64,000 nucleotides of DNA, from NCBI GenBank assembly GCA_029266425.1, contig JAQSWY010000004.1, positions 100,468 to 164,467 of the forward strand, given 5' to 3'. Position 1 is the first letter of the stretch; the number at the start of each line of letters is the position of its first letter. Origin of the DNA: Xanthobacteraceae bacterium. Its GTDB lineage: Bacteria > Pseudomonadota > Alphaproteobacteria > Rhizobiales > Xanthobacteraceae. A program made the translations under genes and the position numbers. This document shows, piece after piece, positions 11,901-21,235 of the stretch. The notes beneath the pieces were generated by a model. It searched no databases. It was not told the origin of the DNA and saw only the letters and a list, made by a program, of their open reading frames with translations.

Positions 11901-12381
11901 GCGGCTGCAGGCGTCCTTCATCGTCGTCGACGGGCATTTCCGCCAGCTGTTCGGCACGCTGTTCGGCGGCGGCGAGGCACAACTGGTGCTGACCGATTCC
12001 GAGGATCCGCTGGAAGCCGGCCTCGACATCATCGCCAAGCCGCCCGGCAAGAAGCCGCAATCGCTCTCGCTACTCTCCGGCGGCGAGCAGGCGCTCACCG
12101 CCATGGCGCTGATCTTCGCGGTGTTCCTCACCAATCCCTCGCCGATCTGCGTGCTCGACGAGGTCGACGCGCCGCTCGACGACGCCAATGTCGAGCGCTT
12201 CTGCAATCTGCTTGACGAGATGCGCCGCCTCACCGAGACGCGCTTCGTGACCATCACCCACAATCCGATCACCATGAGCCGGATGAACCGGCTGTTCGGC
12301 GTCACCATGGCCGAGCGCGGCGTCTCCAAGCTGGTCTCGGTCGACCTCGCCACCGCCGAGCGCTTCCTCGAAGCGAGCTGA
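8929..12381 (+). CDS. smc: Chromosome segregation protein SMC
   Basis: [50 protein letters not shown]; C-terminal [46 protein letters not shown]. ATG at 8929 rather than the 7954 ORF start. Confidence 0.96.
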   Translation: [1150 protein letters not shown]

Positions 12382-12396
12382 GGGGATGGCCTGAAG

Positions 12397-12510
12397 CTCC
12401 CTCTCCCCGGTGGGGAGAGGTGACCCGCGAAGCGGGTCGGTGAGGGCGCGCGCGATCGCAGAGCGGTGAAGACCCCTCACCCCAACCCTCTCCCCACCGG
12501 GGAGAGGGAG
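12397..12510. repeat. Intergenic palindromic repeat, family E
   Basis: CTCCCTCTCCCCGGTGGGGAGAGG...GGGTCGGTGAGGG...CCCCTCACCC...CCTCTCCCCACCGGGGAGAGGGAG; related copy at 17000-17108. Confidence 0.75.
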
Positions 12511-12598
12511 CGCATAAATCTCGATGCGTGTTTGCAATTATGCGGCGAACTCACTGGCCGTTATCCTTTCGCAGCATCGGCGGCACGGAGGATCGGAC

Positions 12599-13480
12599 AT
12601 GCGCATCGGCTTCATCGGGCTAGGACAGATGGGCTCAGGCATGGCAGGACGGCTCATTGCCGCCGGCCACGAGGTGAGCGTCTATAATCGCTCGCCGGCT
12701 CGCGCCGAGCCGCTGGTCGCCCAAGGCGCCCGCCTCGCGCCGACGCCGGCCGACGCCTGCACGGGTGACGCGGTCGTCACCATGGTGGCGGAGGATGCCG
12801 CGCTTGAGACCGTGGTCTATGGCGCCGACGGTATCCTCAACGCCCTGCCCAAGGGCGCGATCCACATCTCTTCGAGCACCATCAGCGTCGCGCTCGCCGA
12901 ACGGCTGACCGCCGATCACGAGAAGTCCGGCCAGCGCTTCGTCTCGGCGCCGGTGTTCGGCCGGCCGCCGGCAGCGGCCACCGGGCAGCTCTTCGTCGTC
13001 GCCGCGGGCGAAGCGGGGGCGATCGCGGATGCGGAGCCGATCTTCGCGGCCATCGGGCAGCGCACTTTCCCGCTTTCCGACAAGCCGAGCGCGGCGAACC
13101 TCGTCAAGCTGTCGGGCAATTTCCTTCTCGCCTGCGTGATCGAGACGCTCGGCGAAGCGATGGCGCTCACCGCCAAGGACGGCATCGACCCGCACCAGTA
13201 TCTGGAATTGCTCACCTCCACGCTGTTCGGCGCACCGGCCTACAAGCTCTATGGCACGATGATCGCGGACCGCGCCTTCGAGCCGCCCGGCTTTGCCGCG
13301 CCCCTCGGACAGAAGGACATCCGCCTGGTGCTGGCGGCGGCGGAGGCATTGCAGGTGCCGATGCCGGTGGCAAGCCTGCTGCGCGACCGGTTTCTCACGC
13401 TGCGCGCCATCTATGGCGACAATATCGACTGGGCCGCGGTCGGCGCGCTCGCCGCCCGCGACGCCGGGATGGAGAAGTGA
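12599..13480 (+). CDS. NAD(P)-dependent oxidoreductase, 3-hydroxyisobutyrate dehydrogenase family
   Basis: MRIGFIGLGQMGSGMAGRLIAAGHEVSVYNRS; KLSGNFLLACVIETLGEAMAL. Confidence 0.88.
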   Translation: MRIGFIGLGQMGSGMAGRLIAAGHEVSVYNRSPARAEPLVAQGARLAPTPADACTGDAVVTMVAEDAALETVVYGADGILNALPKGAIHISSSTISVALAERLTADHEKSGQRFVSAPVFGRPPAAATGQLFVVAAGEAGAIADAEPIFAAIGQRTFPLSDKPSAANLVKLSGNFLLACVIETLGEAMALTAKDGIDPHQYLELLTSTLFGAPAYKLYGTMIADRAFEPPGFAAPLGQKDIRLVLAAAEALQVPMPVASLLRDRFLTLRAIYGDNIDWAAVGALAARDAGMEK

Positions 13481-13518
13481 TCATCCGCAGGGCGCCATCC
13501 CGGCTCCTTTTAAAGGAC

Positions 13519-13613
13519 GTCATCCCGGCCGTAGCGCAGCGGAGAGCCGGGATCGCGTGACAAGAGAGCGTCACGCGATCGCGGATACGGCCTCGCGGCG
13601 GTTCAGGGATGAC
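13519..13613. repeat. Intergenic palindromic repeat, family A
   Basis: GTCATCCCGGCCGTAGCGCAGCGGAGAGCCGGGATCGCGTGA...GGGATGAC. Confidence 0.75.
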
Positions 13614-13854
13614 GTTTCCCGGCAACTTTCAGCCCCGTACCCACGCGAGTTGCGCCGCCAGTTGATAGAGGGCGATGCTGAACCTGACGCTCGTGCAGGG
13701 ACGGTATGCGGCCCTTCGGCGGCGAGCCGAACCCGGCTGGCATGCCAGAAAGCCTTACCTTGGTGCAAAACGGCCCCGAAAGTGCCTGCGACAGAGCGTC
13801 CGCGTCATCGTTTTATCGTGTTATTACAACGGTTTGAGACTACTGATCACATCC

Positions 13855-13883
13855 TTGACACCCTTTGGACGCATCACTATGGT
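13855..13883 (+). promoter_or_regulatory. Candidate housekeeping promoter of the atp F0 operon
   Basis: TTGACA (13855-13860), 17-bp spacer, TATGGT (13878-13883), about 60 bp before the AtpI-like start. Confidence 0.55.
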
Positions 13884-13940
13884 GCGCCGCGGTTTCGGGG
13901 TTTTGGGGACGTTCATCTCCGGTCAGGGCCAAACGCAATC

Positions 13941-14327
13941 ATGGGCGACCGCAATCCGACGGACGGCCAGGACGACGGGCAGCCCCGGCAGGCAACCGAT
14001 GCCGAACTTGCCAACCGCCTGAAGACTCTCGGTGCCGCCGTCAAGAAGGTGCGCGCCGAGCAGAAGGCGGAAGACGACGCCGCCGCGGCGGGACCGAGCA
14101 AGACCTCGGCCACGGCCGGCATGACCCTCGCCTTTCGCCTCGGGAGCGAGTTCGTCGGCGGGGTGCTGGTCGGGGCGGGGCTGGGTTGGGGCATCGACCA
14201 GCTCGTCGGCACGACGCCGTGGGCGATGATCGTGTTCCTGCTGCTCGGCTTCGGCGCCGGCATCGTGAACATGATGCGGGCCGCCGGCGAGACCGGGCGC
14301 AAAAAGCCGCCGCAAGGCGGAACGTAA
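13941..14327 (+). CDS. atpI: AtpZ/AtpI-like F0F1 ATP synthase accessory protein
   Basis: FRLGSEFVGGVLVGAGLGWGIDQLVGTTPWAMIVFLLLGFGAGIVNMMRAA; directly upstream of atpB. Confidence 0.85.
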   Translation: MGDRNPTDGQDDGQPRQATDAELANRLKTLGAAVKKVRAEQKAEDDAAAAGPSKTSATAGMTLAFRLGSEFVGGVLVGAGLGWGIDQLVGTTPWAMIVFLLLGFGAGIVNMMRAAGETGRKKPPQGGT

Positions 14328-14452
14328 GAGTGCGATCCGGCCGTCCGGTCGGCATCGCCAAAAGATTTCGGACGGCGCCGCCGCGCGGGCGGCGCGGATT
14401 GACACGGGGAAGGCGCCTGCAACGGGCGTCGTGACAAGGGCAGCGACCGGCG

Positions 14453-15211
14453 ATGGCGACCGAGATCGATCCGATCCATCAGTTCGAGATCATCAAGATC
14501 GTGGATCTGGGAGCGCCTGGCGGCGTCCAGCTCGCCTTCACGAATTCCGCCGCCTTCATGCTGGGCATCGTCGCCCTGGTGTTCTTCTTCCTCACCTTCG
14601 CCACCCGCGGCCGCACCCTGGTGCCGGGCCGCCTGCAGTCGATGGCGGAGATGAGCTACGAATTCGTGGCCTCGACGATACGAACGACGGCCGGCCATGA
14701 CGGCATGAAGTTCTTCCCGCTGGTGTTCTCGCTCTTCATCTTCGTGCTGATGGCGAACTTCATCGGCCTTATCCCCTATGCTTTCACCGTCACCAGCCAC
14801 CTGATCGTCACCGCCTCGCTTGCCGTCCTGGTCATCGGCACCGTCATCGTCTATGGCTTCGTGCGGCATGGCACTCACTTCCTGCATCTGTTCGTGCCGT
14901 CGGGCGTGCCGGCCTTCCTGCTGCCCTTCATGGTCGTGATCGAGGTCATCTCCTTTCTCTCGCGTCCGATCAGCCTCTCGCTTCGTCTCTTCGCCAACAT
15001 GCTGGCCGGCCATATCGCCATGAAGGTGTTTGCCGGCTTCGTGGTGATGATGAGCGCGGCCGGTATAGCCGGCGCCGCGGGTGCCGTGCTGCCGCTCGCC
15101 ATGGTCGTCGCGCTCACCGCGCTCGAATTCCTGGTCGCCGCCCTGCAGGCCTACGTCTTCGCGGTGCTGACCTGCATCTATCTCAACGACGCGCTGCATC
15201 CGGGCCACTGA
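14453..15211 (+). CDS. atpB: F0F1 ATP synthase subunit a
   Basis: FHQ-like N-terminus then [23 protein letters not shown]...[30 protein letters not shown]. Confidence 0.96.
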   Translation: MATEIDPIHQFEIIKIVDLGAPGGVQLAFTNSAAFMLGIVALVFFFLTFATRGRTLVPGRLQSMAEMSYEFVASTIRTTAGHDGMKFFPLVFSLFIFVLMANFIGLIPYAFTVTSHLIVTASLAVLVIGTVIVYGFVRHGTHFLHLFVPSGVPAFLLPFMVVIEVISFLSRPISLSLRLFANMLAGHIAMKVFAGFVVMMSAAGIAGAAGAVLPLAMVVALTALEFLVAALQAYVFAVLTCIYLNDALHPGH

Positions 15212-15277
15212 CCGGCGCGCTCGCGGGAAACCATCCAGCCCTTTCAACCAATCCAGCGAATACAACAGGAGAACATC

Positions 15278-15505
15278 ATGGAAGCGGAAGCCGCCAAGTT
15301 CCTCGGCGCCGGTCTCGCCTGCCTCGGCATGGGCCTCGCCGGCATCGGCGTCGGTAACATCTTCGGCAACTTCCTCTCCGGCGCGCTGCGCAACCCGTCG
15401 GCCGCCGACGGCCAGTTCGCCCGCGCCTTCATCGGCGCGGCGCTCGCGGAAGGTCTCGGCATCTTCTCGCTGGTCGTCGCGCTCGTCCTGCTGTTCGTGG
15501 TCTGA
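15278..15505 (+). CDS. atpE: F0F1 ATP synthase subunit c
   Basis: [75 protein letters not shown]. Confidence 0.96.
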   Translation: MEAEAAKFLGAGLACLGMGLAGIGVGNIFGNFLSGALRNPSAADGQFARAFIGAALAEGLGIFSLVVALVLLFVV

Positions 15506-15584
15506 TATGCAGCGCGGGATCGGCACCGTCCGGTTCCGCGCGCATTTCGCCCCGCAGCGGACCGAACCCGAGGAAGCCTGAACC

Positions 15585-16232
15585 ATGTCCGAGACCAGCG
15601 GTCCGGTCGTCTCCTACATCATCGCCCAGGCAGATGTCCCGGCGCCGGGCGCCGGTGTCGGCACCGAGGGCGGCTCGCATGAAACCGGCGGATCGGCCCA
15701 TGGCGTCCAGATCGGGACGCCTGGCGAGGAAGCGCACGGTTCGAACTTCCCGCCGTTCGATGCCACGACCTACCCCTCGCAGTTCATCTGGCTCGCCATC
15801 GCCTTCGGCGCGCTCTACCTCCTGATGAGCCGCATCGCGCTGCCCCGCATCGCCAACATCCTCGAAGAGCGGCACGACCGCATCGCCGACGACCGGGAAG
15901 AGGCCGCGCGCCTCACCGCCGAGAGCGAGGCCGCCGCCGTCGCCTACGAGAAGGCGCTGGCCGCCGCCCGCGGCAAGGCACAGGGCATTGCCGGCGAAAC
16001 CCGCGACAAGCTCTCGGCCGAGGCCGAGACCAAGCGGAAGACGCTGGAAGCCGAGCTTTCCGCCAAGCTGTCGGCCGCGGAAGCCCAGATCGCGACGACC
16101 AAGGAATCGGCGATGTCGAATGTCCGCGGCATTGCGATCGACGCGGCGAGCACCATCGTCAATGAACTGATCGGCGAGGCTCCCGCCTCGCACGCGGTCG
16201 AGACGGCGGTCGACACCGCGATCAAGAGCTGA
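15585..16232 (+). CDS. F0F1 ATP synthase subunit b'
   Basis: TTYPSQFIWLAIAFGALYLLMSRIALPRIANILEERHDRIADDREEA, long coiled coil; between atpE and atpF. Confidence 0.93.
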   Translation: MSETSGPVVSYIIAQADVPAPGAGVGTEGGSHETGGSAHGVQIGTPGEEAHGSNFPPFDATTYPSQFIWLAIAFGALYLLMSRIALPRIANILEERHDRIADDREEAARLTAESEAAAVAYEKALAAARGKAQGIAGETRDKLSAEAETKRKTLEAELSAKLSAAEAQIATTKESAMSNVRGIAIDAASTIVNELIGEAPASHAVETAVDTAIKS

Positions 16233-16242
16233 GGGCCACGCC

Positions 16243-16725
16243 ATGGGTAGCGCAGAACTCTGGGTCGCCGTCGCCTTCGTCATCTTCATTGGCCTTATCG
16301 GGTGGAAGGGCGCCTTCTCCGGCATCGTCCGCTCGCTCGACAGCCGCGGCGAGCGCATCCGCGCCGAGCTGGAAGAGGCGCGGCGCCTGCGCGAGGAAGC
16401 GCAGAAGCTGGTTGCCGAATATCAGCGCCGGCAGCGCGAGGCCGAGGAAGAGGCCGAGGCGATCATCACCACCGCCAAGGCCGAGGCCGAGCGCCTCGCC
16501 ACCGAGGCCAAGGCGAAGCTCGAAGACATGATCGCCCGCCGCACAAGGATGGCCGAGCAGAAGATCGCCCAGGCCGAGGCGCAGGCCGTCGCCGACGTTC
16601 GCACTGCCGCCGCCGAAGTGGCAGCGACCGCCGCCGAGGGCCTGCTCAAGGCACAGGTTGTGGGTCAGACCGCCGACCGCCTGCTCGACGCCGCGGTCCG
16701 CGACGTGAAGTCGAAGCTGAACTGA
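16243..16725 (+). CDS. atpF: F0F1 ATP synthase subunit b
   Basis: ELWVAVAFVIFIGLIGWKGAFSGIVRSLDSRGERIRAELEEARRLREEAQKL. Confidence 0.93.
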   Translation: MGSAELWVAVAFVIFIGLIGWKGAFSGIVRSLDSRGERIRAELEEARRLREEAQKLVAEYQRRQREAEEEAEAIITTAKAEAERLATEAKAKLEDMIARRTRMAEQKIAQAEAQAVADVRTAAAEVAATAAEGLLKAQVVGQTADRLLDAAVRDVKSKLN

Positions 16726-16751
16726 TCGGCTCGACGATCTTGAGGAACCGA

Positions 16752-16782
16752 ATGCCCGGCGAGAGCCGGGCATTTTTGTTTT
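16752..16782 (+). terminator. Rho-independent terminator of the atp operon
   Basis: ATGCCCGGC-gaga-GCCGGGCAT followed by TTTTGTTTT, 27 bp after the atpF stop. Confidence 0.9.
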
Positions 16783-16807
16783 GCCGGTATGCTTGGGCTT
16801 GACGACA

Positions 16808-17203
16808 CTCTGCTTGAGCATCCTTCGAGGCCGGCGTACGCCGGGCACCTCAGGATGGTTCCTCTTTTATGAAGTGTCATCCCGGACGGTCAATGGCCGA
16901 TCCTGGATCGAACGAAGGTGCAGTCTGGAATTCACGCGATCCCGGCTCTCCGCCCTACGGGCTCCGGCCGGGATGACGGCATAAGAGACTGGCCTTGCAC
17001 TCCCTCTCCCCGTCGGGAAGAGGGCGGGGGTGAGGGGCTCTACGGCTCCGCAATCATGCCTCCCCTCACCGGCCCGCTGCGCGGGCCACCTCTCCCCACG
17101 GGGAGAGGAAATTACCGGCCAGGCACTGGGGCGCGCCAACGGGTCATGTCATTGCCAAGCCCGAGGACACGCTCTGCGAGCCGCGAAGGATGCTCAAGCA
17201 GAG
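16808..17203. repeat. Composite repeat mosaic (families C, A and E) bounded by a perfect 20-bp inverted repeat
   Basis: CTCTGCTTGAGCATCCTTCG at 16808-16827 and its exact reverse complement at 17184-17203; family A at 16876-16977 and family E at 17000-17108 between them. Confidence 0.75.
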
Positions 17204-17226
17204 CCGCCCGCATTGCCGGGCGCCCC

Positions 17227-18435
17227 TCAGCTCTCCCAGCGCCGCGGCCGGTAGAAGGTGTGCTCGCCGATGCGGTCGAGCTTGCGCATCTCGCGCACCC
17301 AGCGCGGATGCACCGACCGGGCGTGGTAGTGCGTCGCCTTGCCGACCTTGTCGTCCCAGACCCTGCCGTCGAGCACGTCGGCAGCGATGCGGCTCGCCTG
17401 CTTCCACAATTCCGGCTCGGTGACGACGTCGCGGATGTTGTCGCAGGCGAAGGTGAACTGGCAGGCCAGCTTCCGATTGGCGTTCTGATAGACGGCGCGG
17501 CACACATCGGCGGGGTAATAGCCGGAGAAGACCCGGTTCATCACCACTTGCGCCACCGCCACCTGGCCGCGCTCCGGCTCGCCGCGGCTCTCGAAATAGA
17601 CCGCCTCGGCAAGGCATTTCTCAGCCCGCGCCCGCCGCTTGCCCTCGAGGCCGAGGCGCTGCGCCGGGCTCGAGGGGGTCGCGTCGTCTCCCGTCACCTC
17701 GCCCTTGGCAGCGACGCTGGTGCCGCCATCGTCCAGATAATGGAAGGGCTGCGGCGGCAGCGCCGTCGGATCGGCGCCGAAAATGAAGGCCGCCTCATGG
17801 TAGATCGGCCGCGGCGCAGCGACGGCCGGCGCCGGCGCGGCGGCCTCGATGTCCGCGGCCCCAATGTCCGCCGCGCTGCCGATGTCGACCACGTCGCCCG
17901 GCATGGCGACCTCGTCCTCCACAGGTGCGGCGTTCTCACCCTCATCCTGGGCGAAGTCGTCATATTCCGAAGCGTCGCCGGTCGGATCGCCCGCCTCGAC
18001 GGTCGCAACCTCGGTGTCGCTCGCCTCGGCAGGATCGGTGCCGATGCCGGCGGTGCTGTCGCCGGTGGCGAGCGAGGCCGGGCCGGCGCTGTTGGTGCCC
18101 GGCGAGGGATCGACGGGACGGACGGCGAGAGCGAGCGGGAGGCGGTCGGACTTGGTGTCGCGATTGATGCTGACCGCGAGCGGCACCCGCGGCGGCTCGG
18201 GAATGGCAGCGCCGAGCGGGCCCTGGGACGGCGTCGGCCAGGCGAAGGTCGCGGTCTTGAGGGAAGAGAGCGAGTTGCCGATGATGAGGATGCGGGCGCG
18301 CTCGGTGACATCGGGCCGATGGGCGAGCAGCCCGGCAAAGTCCTGATAGCCGACGCTCGTACTCGCGCCGGCGACCAGCAGCACCAGTGAACCGAACAGG
18401 ACGCCGTGCCGCCGACGCCGACGTGGGAGACGCAT
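17227..18435 (-). CDS. Cell wall hydrolase (SleB/CwlJ-like), secreted or membrane-anchored
   Basis: C-terminal CLAEAVYFESRGEPERGQVAVAQVVMNRVFSGYYPADVCRAVYQNANRKLACQFTFACD...RVWDDKVGKATHYHARSVHPRW. Confidence 0.87.
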   Translation of the reverse strand: MRLPRRRRRHGVLFGSLVLLVAGASTSVGYQDFAGLLAHRPDVTERARILIIGNSLSSLKTATFAWPTPSQGPLGAAIPEPPRVPLAVSINRDTKSDRLPLALAVRPVDPSPGTNSAGPASLATGDSTAGIGTDPAEASDTEVATVEAGDPTGDASEYDDFAQDEGENAAPVEDEVAMPGDVVDIGSAADIGAADIEAAAPAPAVAAPRPIYHEAAFIFGADPTALPPQPFHYLDDGGTSVAAKGEVTGDDATPSSPAQRLGLEGKRRARAEKCLAEAVYFESRGEPERGQVAVAQVVMNRVFSGYYPADVCRAVYQNANRKLACQFTFACDNIRDVVTEPELWKQASRIAADVLDGRVWDDKVGKATHYHARSVHPRWVREMRKLDRIGEHTFYRPRRWES

Positions 18436-18635
18436 GTACGCAACGCCTACGCAACAGGACACACGATCCGATCCGTGGCGCGCCGATCACAGGCAATGCC
18501 TCGAATACCGGATATCTTGGTTGTCGCGCATTAACCTTGCGCTCGGGTTAACGAGGCGGCGCGGACATGGCCAAACCATGTCGGTGACGGGGATTCTGCG
18601 GGGCGTGCGGAACGAAATTACCGTTCAATTACAAT

Positions 18636-18725
18636 GTCATCCTGGCCGACGCGCAGCGGCGCGCCGGGATCGCATGCCGATCGTGCGAACGATCCCGGCC
18701 TGGCCTTGCGCCCGACCGGGATGAC
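18636..18725. repeat. Intergenic palindromic repeat, family A
   Basis: GTCATCCTGGCCGACGCGCAGCGGCGCGCCGGGATCGCA...CGATCCCGGCCTGG...CCGGGATGAC. Confidence 0.75.
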
Positions 18726-18743
18726 AACAATCGGGAGCGGGAA

Positions 18744-19745
18744 TCAGCGCGGTGCGGCGGCGCGTGCGAGCCGGTCGCGGATGGCCTCGCCCAGCCCCTC
18801 GGCCGGGATCGGTGCGACGGCGATGCCGGCGGCGCCCGCGGCGTCGAGCGCCCGCAAATAGGCGAACAGGTTCGCCGCCGCCTCGACGAGATCGCCGCTC
18901 GGGCTGAGATCGAGCACGGCGACGGCGGTCTCGCTGCCCGCAGGCCGGGCGCCGGCAAAGCCGAGCAGCGCCTCGCCTTCGCGTACCTCGCCGGCATCGA
19001 GGCGCACCGGCACCGACGGCGCATAGTGCGAGGCGAGCATGCCGGGCGCGATCGGCGCCTCGCCGGCCGCGCCCTTCGGCGTCGCGCGGCGGGCCAGCGC
19101 ATGGCCGAGCACTGCCTCGATGGGGGCTCGTGCAAGCCCGCCCGGGCGCAGCAGGACCGGGTGCGGGCCGGTGCAGTCGAGGATAGTGGATTCGATGCCG
19201 ACCGCGCTCGGCCCGGCATCGAGCACCAGCTCGACCAGCCCGTCGAGATCGGCCATCACATGTCCGGCGCTTGTCGGCGAGACATGACCGGAGCGGTTGG
19301 CGCTCGGCGCGGCGATCGGCCGGCCGGCGGCCTCCAGCACGGCACGGGCGATGAGGTGCGCCGGCACGCGGATGGCGAGCGTCGACAGCCCGGCACGGGC
19401 AAGGTCGCAGACCGCTCCCTCGCGCGCCGGGACCACCAGCGTCAGCGGCCCCGGCCAGAAGCGCCCGGCGAGCGCCTCCGCCTCGGCACCGAACACGCCG
19501 ATGCGGCGCGCCGATGCGAGGTCCGGCACGTGGGCGATCAGCGGATTGAAGGACGGCCGTCCCTTGGCGGCATAGAGCCGCGCGACGGCGCGCGGATCGG
19601 TGGCGTCGCAGGCGAGGCCATAGACCGTCTCGGTCGGCAGCGCGACGAGGCCGCCGGCACGCAGCAGGCGTGCGGCCTCGACAATGCCGGCGGCATCCGC
19701 CGGCATCAGCCGTGTCCCGATCTTCGTCTGCGCCACTGCCGCCAT
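18744..19745 (-). CDS. L-threonylcarbamoyladenylate synthase (TsaC/Sua5)
   Basis: LLRAGGLVALPTETVYGLACDATDPRAVARLYAAKGRPSFNPLIAHV; SANRSGHVSPTSAGHV; C-terminal Sua5 domain. Confidence 0.92.
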   Translation of the reverse strand: MAAVAQTKIGTRLMPADAAGIVEAARLLRAGGLVALPTETVYGLACDATDPRAVARLYAAKGRPSFNPLIAHVPDLASARRIGVFGAEAEALAGRFWPGPLTLVVPAREGAVCDLARAGLSTLAIRVPAHLIARAVLEAAGRPIAAPSANRSGHVSPTSAGHVMADLDGLVELVLDAGPSAVGIESTILDCTGPHPVLLRPGGLARAPIEAVLGHALARRATPKGAAGEAPIAPGMLASHYAPSVPVRLDAGEVREGEALLGFAGARPAGSETAVAVLDLSPSGDLVEAAANLFAYLRALDAAGAAGIAVAPIPAEGLGEAIRDRLARAAAPR

Positions 19746-19774
19746 GGGCCTTCCTCGCTGGAGCGCGGCTCGCT

Positions 19775-19823
19775 GGAGCATGTTCCGCAAAAGTTGGAAG
19801 ACTTTGCGATCAGAACATGCTCC
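19775..19823. repeat. Intergenic palindromic repeat, family D
   Basis: GGAGCATGTTCCGCAAAAGTTGGAAGACTTTGCGATCAGAACATGCTCC; opposite-orientation copy at 55445. Confidence 0.78.
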
Positions 19824-20019
19824 AGCTTATTGAATTTAGAGCACTATCTTGTCGCTCGGATCGTTGATCCGAGCGGATAGGGCTCTAGGCGCGCCGCGCG
19901 GCGGGGTCAAGGTAGCGACCAAAAATCGCCCCCGCTGGCTCCCGAACGTGGCATATCGTGGACCGCGCCCCTATAAAGTCTTCCATCGCCATAAAGCCGA
20001 CGCGCCGAGGGACCGCCTG

Positions 20020-20949
20020 ATGTCGACCCTGCTGATCGCCCATGACGCCTGCCTCAATCATCTGACGCCGATGGGCCATCCGGAGCGGCCGGATCGCGTG
20101 CGTGCGCTGAACCGGGTGTTCGAGCAGGAGCAGTTCGCGACGCTGGCCCGCGAGCAGGCACCGATGGGCGAGCGCGCCGATATCGTCCGCGTCCATCCGG
20201 AGGACTATGTGGCCGCACTCGACGAGGCGGTGCCGGAAGATGGCCTGGTGCGCATCGATGGCGATACGGTGATGTCGCCGGGCACCGGGGAGGCGATCTG
20301 GCGCGGCGTCGGCGGCTCGGTGCTGGCGGTCGACGAAGTGCTCGCCGGCAAGGCGAATAACGCCTTCGTCGCCATGCGCCCGCCCGGCCACCATGCCGAG
20401 ACCCGCACGCCGATGGGCTTCTGCCTGTTCAACAATGTCGCCATTGCCGCCCGCCATGCGCAGAAGGTCCATGGTATCGGCCGCGTCGTCATCGTCGATT
20501 TCGACGTGCACCACGGCAATGGCAGCCAAGAGATCTTCTGGAACGATCCGACGGTGATGTACGCCTCGACCCACGAGATGCCGCTCTTCCCCGGCACCGG
20601 GTCGGCGGGCGAGCGCGGCGCCTCGGACAACATCGTCAATGCCCCGCTGCGCGCCGGCGATGGCGGCGAGCGCTTCAAGCAGGCGTTCGAGGACCGCATA
20701 TTGCCGCGGATCGAGGCGTTCGGGCCGGAGTTCCTGATCATCTCCGCCGGCTTCGACGCCCATACCCGCGACCCGCTGGCCAACCTCAATCTGCTCGAGG
20801 ACGACTATAGCTGGGTGACGAAGAAGCTGATGGACGTCGCCGACAAGCATTGCGGCGGGCGGCTCGTCTCGGTACTGGAAGGCGGCTACGACCTCGAAGG
20901 CCTCGCCCGCTCGGCCTCGGCGCATGTCGTCGCGCTGATGCGCGGCTGA
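20020..20949 (+). CDS. Histone deacetylase family protein
   Basis: [90 protein letters not shown]. Confidence 0.94.
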   Translation: MSTLLIAHDACLNHLTPMGHPERPDRVRALNRVFEQEQFATLAREQAPMGERADIVRVHPEDYVAALDEAVPEDGLVRIDGDTVMSPGTGEAIWRGVGGSVLAVDEVLAGKANNAFVAMRPPGHHAETRTPMGFCLFNNVAIAARHAQKVHGIGRVVIVDFDVHHGNGSQEIFWNDPTVMYASTHEMPLFPGTGSAGERGASDNIVNAPLRAGDGGERFKQAFEDRILPRIEAFGPEFLIISAGFDAHTRDPLANLNLLEDDYSWVTKKLMDVADKHCGGRLVSVLEGGYDLEGLARSASAHVVALMRG

Positions 20950-20972
20950 TCCAGAAATAGCGGGAGGACACC

Positions 20973-21218
20973 ATGACCGACGCCCCGGACGTCAAGACGC
21001 TGAGCTTCGAGAAGGCGCTGACCGAGCTCGAAACCATCGTCGGCAAGCTGGAAGGCGGCAATGTCCCGCTGGAGGAATCGATCACGCTCTATCAGCGTGG
21101 CGAGGCCTTGAAGGCGCGCTGCGACGCGCTGCTGAAGGACGCCGAGGCTCGGGTGGAGAAGATCACCCTCGGCGCCGACGGCAAGCCGACCGGCACCGTG
21201 CCGCTCGACGGCGAGTAG
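20973..21218 (+). CDS. xseB: Exodeoxyribonuclease VII small subunit
   Basis: [55 protein letters not shown]. Confidence 0.93.
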   Translation: MTDAPDVKTLSFEKALTELETIVGKLEGGNVPLEESITLYQRGEALKARCDALLKDAEARVEKITLGADGKPTGTVPLDGE

Positions 21219-21235
21219 ATGTTCCGCTCAGCAGC

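Noticed and set aside
8905-12060. 1051-aa ORF antisense to smc
   Set aside because: High-GC codon bias leaves the antisense frame open; low-complexity Ala/Gly/Arg/Leu composition, and smc on the other strand is unambiguous.
13913-15586. 557-aa antisense ORF across the atp genes (also 36252-37562, 10665-12353, 23771-25204, 55536-57050)
   Set aside because: Shadow ORFs opposite clear conserved genes; His/Arg/Asp-rich composition with no domain logic.
18533-18553. TTAACC...GGTTAA as a CtrA site near the cell wall hydrolase
   Set aside because: The two TTAA half-sites are 13 bp apart, not the 7 bp of the CtrA consensus; a coincidental inverted repeat is as likely.
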